A stretch of 64,000 nucleotides of DNA from Clostridiales bacterium (lineage in GTDB: Bacteria > Bacillota > Clostridia > Saccharofermentanales > Saccharofermentanaceae). Where the stretch lies: positions 1 through 64,000 of the forward strand of contig JAFZWA010000028.1 of assembly GCA_017617525.1 (NCBI GenBank), read 5' to 3'. The position numbers were made by a program, and so were the translations under genes. Shown one piece after another: positions 45,264-53,536 of the stretch (position 1 is the stretch's first letter; the number at the start of each line of letters is the position of its first letter). The notes under the pieces are model-generated. The model saw nothing but the letters and a program-made list of their open reading frames with translations. It was not told the origin of the DNA and did not search any database.

Positions 45264-47003
45264 TTATTCGACTGTGTGATAAAGGCGGGCGTATGCACCG
45301 TCTTTTTTCAAGAGTTCTTCGTGAGTTCCTTCTTCCTCAATGCCGTTTTCGGAAAGCACGAGGATCCTCTTTGCGTTCTGGATCGTGGAGAGACGATGCG
45401 CGATAACAAGCGTGGTCCTGTCTTTTGCCAGATCTTCAAGTGAATCCTGAATGACACGCTCACTTTCGTTATCCAGAGAAGAGGTCGCCTCGTCAAAGAT
45501 CAGGATCGGCGGGTTCTTCAGGAAGACTCTCGCGATCGAAAGGCGCTGCTTCTGGCCGCCGGAGAGCTTGATGCCTCTTTGCCCGATATCCGTGTCATAT
45601 CCGTTCGGAAGTTCCATGATGAAGTCATGCGCGTTGGCGCGCTTGGCCGCGTCGATGACCTCATCGAAAGTCGCTTCCGGACGACCATAGCGGATATTTT
45701 CAAGGACTGTTCCCGCAAACAGATATACATCCTGCTGGACGATACCGATCTGCTTTCTTAAGGACTTCTGGGTGACCGAATTGATGTTGGTATCATCGAT
45801 CGTGATCGTTCCTTCGCTCGGTTCGTAGAATCTCGGGATCAGGCTGCAGATCGTGGTCTTGCCGACACCGGAATGACCGACCAGCGCGACATACTCGCCC
45901 GCGTCGATGTGAAGGTTCAGGTGAGAAAAGACGGTCGCTTCCTTGGTGGGATTACTTCCGTAAGAGAAGGTGACGTTCTTAAAGTCGATGTTGCCCTTTA
46001 CGTTCGTCAGCTCCGTCGCGTCCGGGGAATCCTCGATATCCGGCTCGATGCAGATCATCTCATAGAATCGCTCAAAGCCGGACATGCCGTTTTGGAACTG
46101 CTCGGTAAAGCTGACGAGCTTTCGGATCGGCTCGGTGAAGTTATTTACGTAAAGAAGGAACGCGATCAAGTCCTGAAGCGTCAATGCGTCTTTTCCGATC
46201 ATGAGAGATCCGACGGTTGCGACGACGATCGCGATCAGGCCGGTGGTTGCCCAGAGAACGGCATGGTAGATCGCCATGTAGCGGTAGTTGTCGCGCTTGC
46301 TCATGAGGAACATATCGTTGCCTTCGGTGAACTTATGGATCTCCATATCCTCACCGGTGAAGGACTTGACGACGCGGATGCCGGAGAGGCTGTCTTCCAT
46401 GCGGGTGTTGATCTCGGCGATCTTTTCACGGTTCTTTTTGAACGTTCTCTTCATCTTCTTATTGAGGATAGAAGCGAAGACGATCATGAACGGGACGGGA
46501 ACCAGCGCGACGAGCGCTAAGGGCACATTGATCATGCAAAGGATGACCAGGGAACCGATGAGCTTGATGGCGGAGATCATGAGGTCTTCAGGTCCGTGGT
46601 GATAAAGCTCCGTGATCTCGAAAAGGTCGTTGGTCACGCGCGACATCAAAGAACCGACCTTCTGATCGTCATAGAAACGGAAGGACAGCTTCTGATAATG
46701 CGTGAAAAGCTCATTTCTCAGGTCGTATTCCATCCTCGCGCCGACCATGTGACCGACGTAGGCGATGAAGTAATTGCAGCCGAACTCGATTCCGAGAAGT
46801 CCGAGCATGATAAGGAACAGATTGATGATCGTCTGAGACGCGTTGGTAAAGCCTTCCGCGAGTACGGTTCCCGTGATGTATCTTATGATCAGCGGGATGA
46901 TCAGGGATGTGGCGGCACCGACAAGGGCGAAGCACATGTCTGCGAGAAAGCCCTTCATGTAGGGCCGGTAATAAGATAAGAATTTCCGCCATTTAGCGCT
47001 CAT
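45264..47003 (-). CDS. ABC exporter, fused membrane and ATPase domains (MsbA/BmrA-like)
   Basis: 579 residues from the ATG at 47003 with AAGAAGGTG upstream; upstream codons lack a site. Six helices (about 18-300) form the exporter membrane domain (SYYRPYMKGFLADM start). The ATPase has GHSGVGKTT, the Q-loop GIVQQDVYLFAGT, signature KLSGGQKQRLSIARVF, and ILIFDEATSSLD. Such half-transporters act as homodimers that export lipids or drugs. It diverges from galM. Confidence 0.93.
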   Translation of the reverse strand: MSAKWRKFLSYYRPYMKGFLADMCFALVGAATSLIIPLIIRYITGTVLAEGFTNASQTIINLFLIMLGLLGIEFGCNYFIAYVGHMVGARMEYDLRNELFTHYQKLSFRFYDDQKVGSLMSRVTNDLFEITELYHHGPEDLMISAIKLIGSLVILCMINVPLALVALVPVPFMIVFASILNKKMKRTFKKNREKIAEINTRMEDSLSGIRVVKSFTGEDMEIHKFTEGNDMFLMSKRDNYRYMAIYHAVLWATTGLIAIVVATVGSLMIGKDALTLQDLIAFLLYVNNFTEPIRKLVSFTEQFQNGMSGFERFYEMICIEPDIEDSPDATELTNVKGNIDFKNVTFSYGSNPTKEATVFSHLNLHIDAGEYVALVGHSGVGKTTICSLIPRFYEPSEGTITIDDTNINSVTQKSLRKQIGIVQQDVYLFAGTVLENIRYGRPEATFDEVIDAAKRANAHDFIMELPNGYDTDIGQRGIKLSGGQKQRLSIARVFLKNPPILIFDEATSSLDNESERVIQDSLEDLAKDRTTLVIAHRLSTIQNAKRILVLSENGIEEEGTHEELLKKDGAYARLYHTVE

Positions 47004-47143
47004 ATGACACCTTCTTTTTATGTCTTTTTCAATGCCTGAAGTCTGTAAATTAAGAGGTATTCTAGCAGATTTAGAATTGACTTTCCAGCAATTAGTAAGC
47101 AATAATAGTAGCGGTATAAAATCTGATGTAAGAGGTGACTGAA

Positions 47144-48253
47144 ATGGCTTCTGAAAAAGTGCTTTTTGATACGACAAAAGACGGCAAGAACGTCTCTGAA
47201 TTCGTTATTACACGCCCGAACGGAGAGAGCTTCTCCGTAATCGAGTACGGCGCGGCGATCCATACACTTAAGGTATTTGATAAGGAAGGAAAACTCGACG
47301 ATGTCATGCTCGGTTTTGATGACATCGAAGGATATATGGGATCCGGCTCCGGCCATGGATCGATCATCGGCCGTACGGCGAACCGTATCAAGGGCGGTGC
47401 TTTTACCATTGACGGCGTAGATTACCAGCTTCCGAAAAACGAAGGTGAGAACAACCTCCACGGCGGTCCGGGCAACTTCCAGAACAGCTTCTGGACAGGT
47501 GAGATCATTTCCCGTGACGACGCACAGGCTTTTATCGATGACCTCAAGATCGAGAACGACTGGACAGTCGAGACCGAAGGTGTTCTGCTTTCCTTCATGC
47601 TCGCTGACGGCGTTTGCGGTGTTCCGGGCAATATGGACATGAAGGTCCTTTATACATGGGCAACGGACGGAACCCTCATCATCACCTATCGCGCGGTTTC
47701 CGATAAGAAGACCATCTTCGCTCCGACGAACCACTCTTACTTCAATATCGACGGTCAGGCTGCCGGTCGTATCGGCGAGCAGCTCCTGTGGATCGATTCC
47801 GAGCAGGTAACTGAAAAAGATATGGATAACGTCCCGAACGGTAAATACATCGATGTTGCGGGCACTGAGTTTGATTTCAGAACTCCGTGCGCGACAGAGA
47901 AGGTCCTCGTGAAGACATCTTCCAACCCGCAGCTCAACTGCAGTAAGGGCGCCGACTCGAACTATGTACTGAAGACCACACAGGACAAGGTTTCCCTGGT
48001 CGCTTCCGTTGAGTCTCTGAAGTCCGGAAGAAAGATGGAAGTCCTCACGAATTTCCCGGGCGTACAGCTCTACTGCGCATGCAACCTTGACGAAGACGGC
48101 AAGGGCGGCATTCACTATAATCCTTACGAAGCGATCTGCCTCGAGACACAGATGTTCCCGGATGCGATCCATCACGAGAACTTCGCGTCTGCGGTCATCG
48201 ACAAGGATGAAGTCAAAGGCTTCCTCTGCGGCTATCGTTTCTCTGTAAAGTGA
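47144..48253 (+). CDS. galM: Aldose 1-epimerase (galactose mutarotase)
   Basis: 369 residues from the ATG at 47144 with GAGGTG upstream. The motif IIGRTANRIKGGAFTIDG, NNLHGGPGNFQNSFW with the catalytic His region, and APTNHSYFNIDG are classical; the late CLETQMFPDAIHH block supplies the catalytic Glu. It interconverts alpha- and beta-aldoses in the cytoplasm. Confidence 0.95.
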   Translation: MASEKVLFDTTKDGKNVSEFVITRPNGESFSVIEYGAAIHTLKVFDKEGKLDDVMLGFDDIEGYMGSGSGHGSIIGRTANRIKGGAFTIDGVDYQLPKNEGENNLHGGPGNFQNSFWTGEIISRDDAQAFIDDLKIENDWTVETEGVLLSFMLADGVCGVPGNMDMKVLYTWATDGTLIITYRAVSDKKTIFAPTNHSYFNIDGQAAGRIGEQLLWIDSEQVTEKDMDNVPNGKYIDVAGTEFDFRTPCATEKVLVKTSSNPQLNCSKGADSNYVLKTTQDKVSLVASVESLKSGRKMEVLTNFPGVQLYCACNLDEDGKGGIHYNPYEAICLETQMFPDAIHHENFASAVIDKDEVKGFLCGYRFSVK

Positions 48254-48266
48254 GGATCGATCTTCT

Positions 48267-49025
48267 GTGAGTTCTAAAAAACTGTTTTTACGCGGTATCA
48301 AGGACGGGTTCCCGATTTGTCTCGGGTACCTGTCCGTTTCCTTTGCCTTCGGTATCTTTGCCGTAGGCGCGGGTCTTTCCGTCTGGCAGACGGTACTTGT
48401 CTCTCTGGCGAATGTCACTTCCGCCGGCCAGCTCGCGGGTGTTCCGATCATCGCGGGAGGCTTGCCGATCATCGAGATGGTACTGACGCAGTTTGTCATA
48501 AACCTGCGCTATTCTCTCATGTCCGTTTCACTTTCCCAGAAGCTGAGCCCGCGCGTAAAGCTCCTGCAACGGTTTGCCATCGCTTTCGGTGTGACGGATG
48601 AGATATTCGCGGTCGCGATCAGTCAGAAAGAGGATGTCGAGACGCCGTACATGCTCGGTTTGATCACATCTCCGGTCCTGGGTTGGGTCGCCGGAACGGC
48701 GCTCGGAGCACTTGCCGGCGACATCTTGCCCGAGATGGTCGTTTCTGCGTTGGGAATCGCCCTTTACGCGATGTTTGTCGCAATTGTGATCCCACCGTCC
48801 AAAAAGAACCATGCCGTGGCTTTCTGCTGCCTTCTGGCAATGGCGCTGTCGTGCGCGTTCCGCTATCTGCCTGTCTTAAAGGAAGTATCCGCGGGAATCG
48901 CGATCATCATCTGTGCTCTGGTTTCCGGACTTCTTTTTGCCTGGATCGCTCCGATCCCGGATGAAGAGAAGAAAGAACCGTCCGATAACGGATCTGAAGG
49001 CACCGGAAAGGCGGTGGCTACATGA
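48267..49025 (+). CDS. azlC: AzlC-type branched-chain amino acid exporter, large subunit
   Basis: 252 residues starting with GTG at 48267. The FAFGIFAVGAGLSVWQTVLVSLANVTSAGQLAGVPII segment and the RYSLMSVSLSQKL block are family signatures; several helices follow. It works with AzlD, whose gene overlaps by 4 bases, to export branched-chain amino acids. Confidence 0.93.
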   Translation: MSSKKLFLRGIKDGFPICLGYLSVSFAFGIFAVGAGLSVWQTVLVSLANVTSAGQLAGVPIIAGGLPIIEMVLTQFVINLRYSLMSVSLSQKLSPRVKLLQRFAIAFGVTDEIFAVAISQKEDVETPYMLGLITSPVLGWVAGTALGALAGDILPEMVVSALGIALYAMFVAIVIPPSKKNHAVAFCCLLAMALSCAFRYLPVLKEVSAGIAIIICALVSGLLFAWIAPIPDEEKKEPSDNGSEGTGKAVAT

Positions 49026-49345
49026 TCCGTACAGATGTTTTCTTTATGTATCTTGTTGTCATGGCAGGCGTGACCTACCTGATCCGTATGCTTCCTCTGG
49101 TTCTTTGCAGGAAAAAGATAGAGAACAGGTTTATCCGCTCGTTCCTCTATTACATTCCGTACGCGGTGCTTTCGGCAATGACGATCCCGGCGATCTTTTA
49201 TTCGACAGGATGCCTTCTTTCCGCGGCGCTCGGCCTTGGTGTCGCCGTTCTGCTGTCGCTTTTCGAAAAGAAACTTCTGACGGTCGCGATCGGCGCCTGC
49301 TCGACTGTTTTTGTTGTAGAATATCTTATGAAACTTCTGGGCTGA
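49022..49345 (+). CDS. azlD: AzlD-type exporter small subunit
   Basis: 107 residues and four hydrophobic segments. The VTYLIRMLPLVLCRKKIENRFIRSFLYYIPYAVLSAMTIPAIFYST block is typical of AzlD. The ATGA overlap with azlC assures coupled translation. Confidence 0.92.
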   Translation: MIRTDVFFMYLVVMAGVTYLIRMLPLVLCRKKIENRFIRSFLYYIPYAVLSAMTIPAIFYSTGCLLSAALGLGVAVLLSLFEKKLLTVAIGACSTVFVVEYLMKLLG

Positions 49346-49374
49346 ACTAAGCTTCTGATGAGAAAGGAAATACT

Positions 49375-49806
49375 ATGAGTGAGAATTTCGTTCCGGTAGA
49401 AAAACGTGACCTAGCGTGGGCAAGAGAGACTTTTGCCAATGACCGTTTCGCGACAGAGGCAGCCGGAGTCATTATCGAAGAAGCGGGAGATAAGATCTGC
49501 CGCTGCAGCATGAAGATCACGCCGGTGCACAGAAACGCGGCCGGAGGCGTCATGGGAGGCGCCATCTTTACTCTTGCGGATCTGACTTTTGCCGTAGCCG
49601 CGAATTTCGGCGGAAGAATGACCGTATCCATTTCCAGCAACATCTCCTTTGTGGGACCTGCGAAGGGCGATGTGCTTACGAGTACCGCAAGATGCATCAA
49701 GTCGGGAAGAAGTGCCTGCTTTTACGAGGTAGAGGTGGTTGATGATCTCGGAAACAAGGTCGCGATCGTAACGTTCACGGGCTTTGTTAAGGACCAGAGT
49801 TTCTAA
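49375..49806 (+). CDS. PaaI-type hotdog thioesterase
   Basis: 143 residues. The hotdog core has HRNAAGGVMGGAIFTLADLTFAVA with the helix-start Asp used for catalysis, and ISFVGPAKGDVLTSTAR. Members hydrolyse aryl- or acyl-CoA thioesters. It follows azlD by 29 bases with its own ribosome site (GAAAGGAAATACT). Confidence 0.87.
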   Translation: MSENFVPVEKRDLAWARETFANDRFATEAAGVIIEEAGDKICRCSMKITPVHRNAAGGVMGGAIFTLADLTFAVAANFGGRMTVSISSNISFVGPAKGDVLTSTARCIKSGRSACFYEVEVVDDLGNKVAIVTFTGFVKDQSF

Positions 49807-49875
49807 GCGGAAAGCCTGAATTTCGGTGCTTTTACCGAGGTCCCGAAAAACTTTGCTCTTTTTTGGGAAATCTTG

Positions 49876-49904
49876 TTGACAACTATCAAGTGTTTCGGTA
49901 TACT
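49876..49904 (+). promoter_or_regulatory. Promoter of the tRNA cluster
   Basis: TTGACA (49876-49881), a 17-base spacer and TATACT (49899-49904) sit ~40 bases before the first tRNA. Confidence 0.88.
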
Positions 49905-49942
49905 CTTTCTTGCGCTTGAGAGAGCGCTCCAGCAAAGAAGAT

Positions 49943-50018
49943 GGAAGATTAGCTCAGCTGGGAGAGCACCTGCCTTACAAGCAGGGGGTCACAGGTTCGA
50001 GCCCTGTATCTTCCACCA
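49943..50018 (+). tRNA. tRNA-Val (anticodon TAC)
   Basis: The acceptor arms GGAAGAT and ATCTTCC pair fully, CCA is encoded, the D loop and GTTCGAGCC-type T arm are standard, and the anticodon stem CCTGC/GCAGG presents TAC. Confidence 0.97.
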
Positions 50019-50022
50019 ATAT

Positions 50023-50100
50023 GGCGCAGTAGTTCAGCTTGGTTAGAATGCCAGCCTGTCACGCTGGAGGTCGAGGGTTCGAGCCCCTTCTGCGTCGCCA
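50023..50100 (+). tRNA. tRNA-Asp (anticodon GTC)
   Basis: Acceptor GGCGCAG pairs with CTGCGTC (one G-T pair), the anticodon stem CCAGC/GCTGG presents GTC, the T arm holds GGTTCGAGCC, and CCA is encoded. It follows the Val tRNA by 4 bases. Confidence 0.97.
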
Positions 50101-50101
50101 G

Positions 50102-50133
50102 ATGATCGGTCCATAAAGGACCGATTATCATTT
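50102..50133 (+). terminator. Hairpin between tRNA-Asp and tRNA-Phe
   Basis: ATCGGTCC and GGACCGAT form an 8-pair stem with an ATAAA loop, extended by weaker pairs; only ATCATTT follows, so it may be a partial terminator or a processing spacer. Confidence 0.5.
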
Positions 50134-50209
50134 GCCCAGATAGCTCAGTCGGTAGAGCAGGGGACTGAAAATCCCCGTGTCGTTGGTTCGATTCCGACTC
50201 TGGGCACCA
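50134..50209 (+). tRNA. tRNA-Phe (anticodon GAA)
   Basis: Acceptor GCCCAGA pairs with TCTGGGC, anticodon stem GGGGA/TCCCC presents GAA, the T arm GTTCGATTCC is standard, and CCA is encoded. Confidence 0.97.
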
Positions 50210-50211
50210 AC

Positions 50212-50252
50212 CAGGGACTGTTTCAGAAATGAGACGGTCCCTGTTGTTTTCT
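50212..50252 (+). terminator. Terminator of the tRNA cluster
   Basis: CAGGGAC and GTCCCTG with inner GTTTCA/TGAGAC form a long stem followed by TTGTTTTCT. Confidence 0.75.
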
Positions 50253-50377
50253 CCCCCCAAATCTATTTTGCTATTTTCGACGGAATAGATAATAACTTAT
50301 TTAGGATTTCCGCTTCCCTAGAATTTTTTAATATGTTATATTTTGTTACGCACGCACGTACGCGTAGGAGGTAGAAA

Positions 50378-53119
50378 ATGAATCATCCGTTTTCAATGGA
50401 AACCGAAAAAGTTCTGAAAGAACTTGAGACCGACATAAAGGCCGGTCTTACGAAGACCGAGGCAGACAAACGTCTTGCCAAGTATGGTCCAAATTCCCTT
50501 GGTGAAGAAAAGAAGACTCCGCTCTGGAAACGTTTCTTAGGACAGTTTGCAGACGCGATGGTACTGATCCTGATCGGTGCCGCGATCCTTTCGGCGATCA
50601 TGGCCGTAAAAGAAGGCGGCTTCTCCGGATGGATCGATGTAATCGTTATTCTCGCGATCGTCATTATCAACGCGGTCCTTGGTGTTTACCAGGAAGGTAA
50701 AGCGGATGAAGCGATCGCCGCACTTAAAAAGATGAGCTCCCCGCAGGCAAAGGTCGTCCGTGACAATATGCAGCAGATGATCGATTCCGATAAGCTCGTT
50801 CCGGGTGATGTCGTAGTTCTTGACGCAGGTGACCTGATCGCCGCGGATATCCGTCTTACGGAAGCAAGCTCCATGAAAGTTGAAGAAGCTTCCCTGACAG
50901 GTGAGTCTGTTCCGGTCGATAAAGACGCGACAGTCGTTCTTGAAGAAGACTGCGGTATCGGTGACCGAAAGAACATGCTCTACATGGGCACAGCCGTTAC
51001 ATACGGTCGTGGTCGCGGTGTTGTTGTTGAGACCGGCGGAAACACCGAACTCGGTAAGATCGCGAATCGTCTTTCTTCCATTGATAACGAAGAAACACCT
51101 CTTCAGAAGAATCTTAATAAACTCGGTAAGATCCTCGGTATCGTCTGCATCGCGATCTGCCTGATCGTATTTGTCGTTGACGTATTCGTTCAGGGCGAAG
51201 CCTGGGATGAGGCTCTGATGACAGCTGTCAGCCTTGCGGTTGCCGCTATTCCTGAAGGTCTTGCCGCTGTAGTTACCATCGTTCTTGCCCTCGGCATGAC
51301 AAAGATGGCCAGCAAGAACGCGATCGTTCGTCGTCTGCTCGCGGTTGAGACACTCGGCTGCGTTGACGTTATCTGCACAGATAAGACAGGTACACTGACG
51401 CAGAATGAGATGACCGTTCGAAAAGTATTTGACGGTGAGAAGTCCTACGATGTTACCGGTATCGGATATGCTCCGGAAGGTCAGATCCAGGACGAAGACG
51501 GCAATAAGATCACTCCGAATGAAAAGCTCCTTCGACTCTTACAGTCTTGCGTTCTCTGCAGTGACGCCGTAACGCCGAAGGGTGAAGATGGACGTTATTC
51601 TTGCATCGGTGACCCGACAGAGGCCGCTCTTATCGCGCTCGGCGCCAAGTCCGGACTTCCGAAGGAAGAAACAAATAAGGTATTCCCGCGAATTGCCGAG
51701 CTTCCTTTTGACTCCGATCGAAAGATGATGACCACATATCATCCGAACATCGTTCCGGGTGCTGTTGTATCCTTTACAAAGGGTGCTCCGGATATCGTTC
51801 TGAACCGTTGTGTCGAGTATTTCGACGGAACCAAGAATGTTCCGATGACAGACGAGATCAAGAATCGTATCTTAGAAACAAACCATGGTTATGCGACGAC
51901 CGCTCTTCGTGTTCTGGCTTTTGCTTACAGAACATTTGAAGGAAAGGAATCGATCGAGGCAGATTTCGCACACGAGGAAGATATGTGCTTTATCGGTCTT
52001 GTCGGTATGATCGACCCGGCAAGAACCGAAGTTAAGGACGCTATGGCGATCTGCCGTGAAGCAGGTATCCGTGCCGTCATGATCACAGGTGACTATAAGG
52101 ATACAGCCGTCGCGATCGCAAATGACCTCGGCATGATGGATGAAACATCCGGAAGCCTTTCCGGTGCCGAGCTCGATAAGGTCTCCGATGAAGACTTCCA
52201 GACAGTCTGCGAGACCACAAACGTTTACGCACGTGTATCTCCGGATCACAAAGTACGTATCGTAAACGCGCTTAAGAAGAATGACCACATCGCTTCCATG
52301 ACCGGTGACGGTGTTAACGACGCGATGGCTCTTAAGTCCGCGGATATCGGTGTTGCCATGGGTATCACCGGTACCGATGTCGCGAAGAACTCTTCCGACA
52401 TGATCCTTACGGACGATAACTTCGCAACGATCGTATCCGCTGTAGAAGAAGGTCGTGTTATCTACAGTAACATCAGAAAGTTCGTCGGATTCCTTCTTTC
52501 CTGTAACGTAGGTGAGATCCTGGTCATCTTCCTGATCTCTCTGATCCCGGCATCTCTGATCTCGGGCATCGGTACTCCTCTTACCGCGATCCAGCTTCTG
52601 TGGCTGAACCTTGTCACGGACAGCTTCCCGGCACTTGCTCTCGGAAGAGAGAAGGGTGAGCCGGACATCATGAAGCAGCCGCCGAGAAAGAAATCCGAAT
52701 CGATCATCAACAAATCGATGAAGATCAATATCCTCGTTCAGAGCCTTGCGATCTTCGCGGCGGTATTTACCTCTTTCGTTCTTGGCTTGACGGTATTCTT
52801 CAAGGATGCCGAGGTTCCGCTCGAAGGTGCCAGAACGATGGCTTTTGCGACATTGATCCTCGCCGAGCTCTTCCGTGCTTATGGAGCCCGTTCCGAGAGA
52901 CTCAGCGTTTTCAAGCTCGGCCTGTTCAGCAATAAGTTCATGAACATCTCCGTAGCTGGTTCCATCGGACTTCTTCTGGCAGTTATCTACATCCCGGGTG
53001 TGAATTCGATTTTTGACAATATCATGCTCGCGCCGATCTACTGGATCCCGATCGTCCTTCTGGCATTCATTCCGTTTGCCGCAAGCGAGGTCCACAAGTT
53101 GATCAAGAATCGAAAATAA
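50378..53119 (+). CDS. P-type calcium-transporting ATPase
   Basis: 913 residues with TAGGAGG upstream. The A-domain loop LTGES, the phosphorylation motif CTDKTGTLTQNEM, KGAPD in the nucleotide domain and MTGDGVNDAMALK mark a P-type ATPase. About ten helices with PEGLAAVVTIVLALG in M4 and the N/D-rich M6 segment (LLWLNLVTDSFPALALG) match the SERCA/PMCA-like (IIA/IIB) group, so the cargo is probably Ca2+ expelled from the cytoplasm. It follows the tRNA terminator and probably has its own promoter. Confidence 0.94.
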   Translation: MNHPFSMETEKVLKELETDIKAGLTKTEADKRLAKYGPNSLGEEKKTPLWKRFLGQFADAMVLILIGAAILSAIMAVKEGGFSGWIDVIVILAIVIINAVLGVYQEGKADEAIAALKKMSSPQAKVVRDNMQQMIDSDKLVPGDVVVLDAGDLIAADIRLTEASSMKVEEASLTGESVPVDKDATVVLEEDCGIGDRKNMLYMGTAVTYGRGRGVVVETGGNTELGKIANRLSSIDNEETPLQKNLNKLGKILGIVCIAICLIVFVVDVFVQGEAWDEALMTAVSLAVAAIPEGLAAVVTIVLALGMTKMASKNAIVRRLLAVETLGCVDVICTDKTGTLTQNEMTVRKVFDGEKSYDVTGIGYAPEGQIQDEDGNKITPNEKLLRLLQSCVLCSDAVTPKGEDGRYSCIGDPTEAALIALGAKSGLPKEETNKVFPRIAELPFDSDRKMMTTYHPNIVPGAVVSFTKGAPDIVLNRCVEYFDGTKNVPMTDEIKNRILETNHGYATTALRVLAFAYRTFEGKESIEADFAHEEDMCFIGLVGMIDPARTEVKDAMAICREAGIRAVMITGDYKDTAVAIANDLGMMDETSGSLSGAELDKVSDEDFQTVCETTNVYARVSPDHKVRIVNALKKNDHIASMTGDGVNDAMALKSADIGVAMGITGTDVAKNSSDMILTDDNFATIVSAVEEGRVIYSNIRKFVGFLLSCNVGEILVIFLISLIPASLISGIGTPLTAIQLLWLNLVTDSFPALALGREKGEPDIMKQPPRKKSESIINKSMKINILVQSLAIFAAVFTSFVLGLTVFFKDAEVPLEGARTMAFATLILAELFRAYGARSERLSVFKLGLFSNKFMNISVAGSIGLLLAVIYIPGVNSIFDNIMLAPIYWIPIVLLAFIPFAASEVHKLIKNRK

Positions 53120-53194
53120 CTGTTGATTAAGAAATATTCTTGTGTTAATATCTAACAGTTATTATATTTGAGAACAGTCTTGGAGGCTGATATA

Positions 53195-53443
53195 ATGAAT
53201 ACATTAGCAGTTGTACTTACATGTGTCGATATTGTTGTATGCATCGCATTGATCATTCTGGTCATGTCCCAGGAGGGCAACGATCAGGGTATGGGTGTTG
53301 TCGGTGGTAGCGGAAACTCCTTCTACGAGAAGTCGAAGGGCAGAACTCTTGATGAGAAACTCAAGAAGATCACGCTGTTCACAGCAGTCCTCTTCGCGAT
53401 CCTCACAATCGTTCTTTTCCTGGTTCTTGCCAGAGGTTTTTAA
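53195..53443 (+). CDS. secG: Preprotein translocase subunit SecG
   Basis: 82 residues from the ATG at 53195 with TTGGAGG upstream. Two helices flank the conserved VMSQEGNDQGMGVVGGSG loop and a short basic segment. SecG is the small membrane subunit of the SecYEG channel. It precedes rnr as in many Firmicutes. Confidence 0.93.
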   Translation: MNTLAVVLTCVDIVVCIALIILVMSQEGNDQGMGVVGGSGNSFYEKSKGRTLDEKLKKITLFTAVLFAILTIVLFLVLARGF

Positions 53444-53469
53444 GACACATCAAATTTGAAAGAACAAGT

Positions 53470-53515
53470 GAACTGCTGACCGGTCTTCCGGGAAGCAGTT
53501 CTTTTTTATCTTCTG
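53470..53515 (+). terminator. Terminator between secG and rnr
   Basis: GAACTGCT and AGCAGTTC pair around a GC-rich loop and are followed by TTTTTT. Despite the common secG-rnr order this suggests reduced read-through. Confidence 0.8.
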
Positions 53516-53536
53516 CTGAGGAAACGAGGGACAAAT

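Noticed and set aside
47018-48499. 493-codon frame antisense to galM and azlC
   Set aside because: Spans two real genes with convincing family motifs on the other strand.
50102-50133. A fourth tRNA between tRNA-Asp and tRNA-Phe
   Set aside because: The stretch is only 32 bases and forms a single hairpin.
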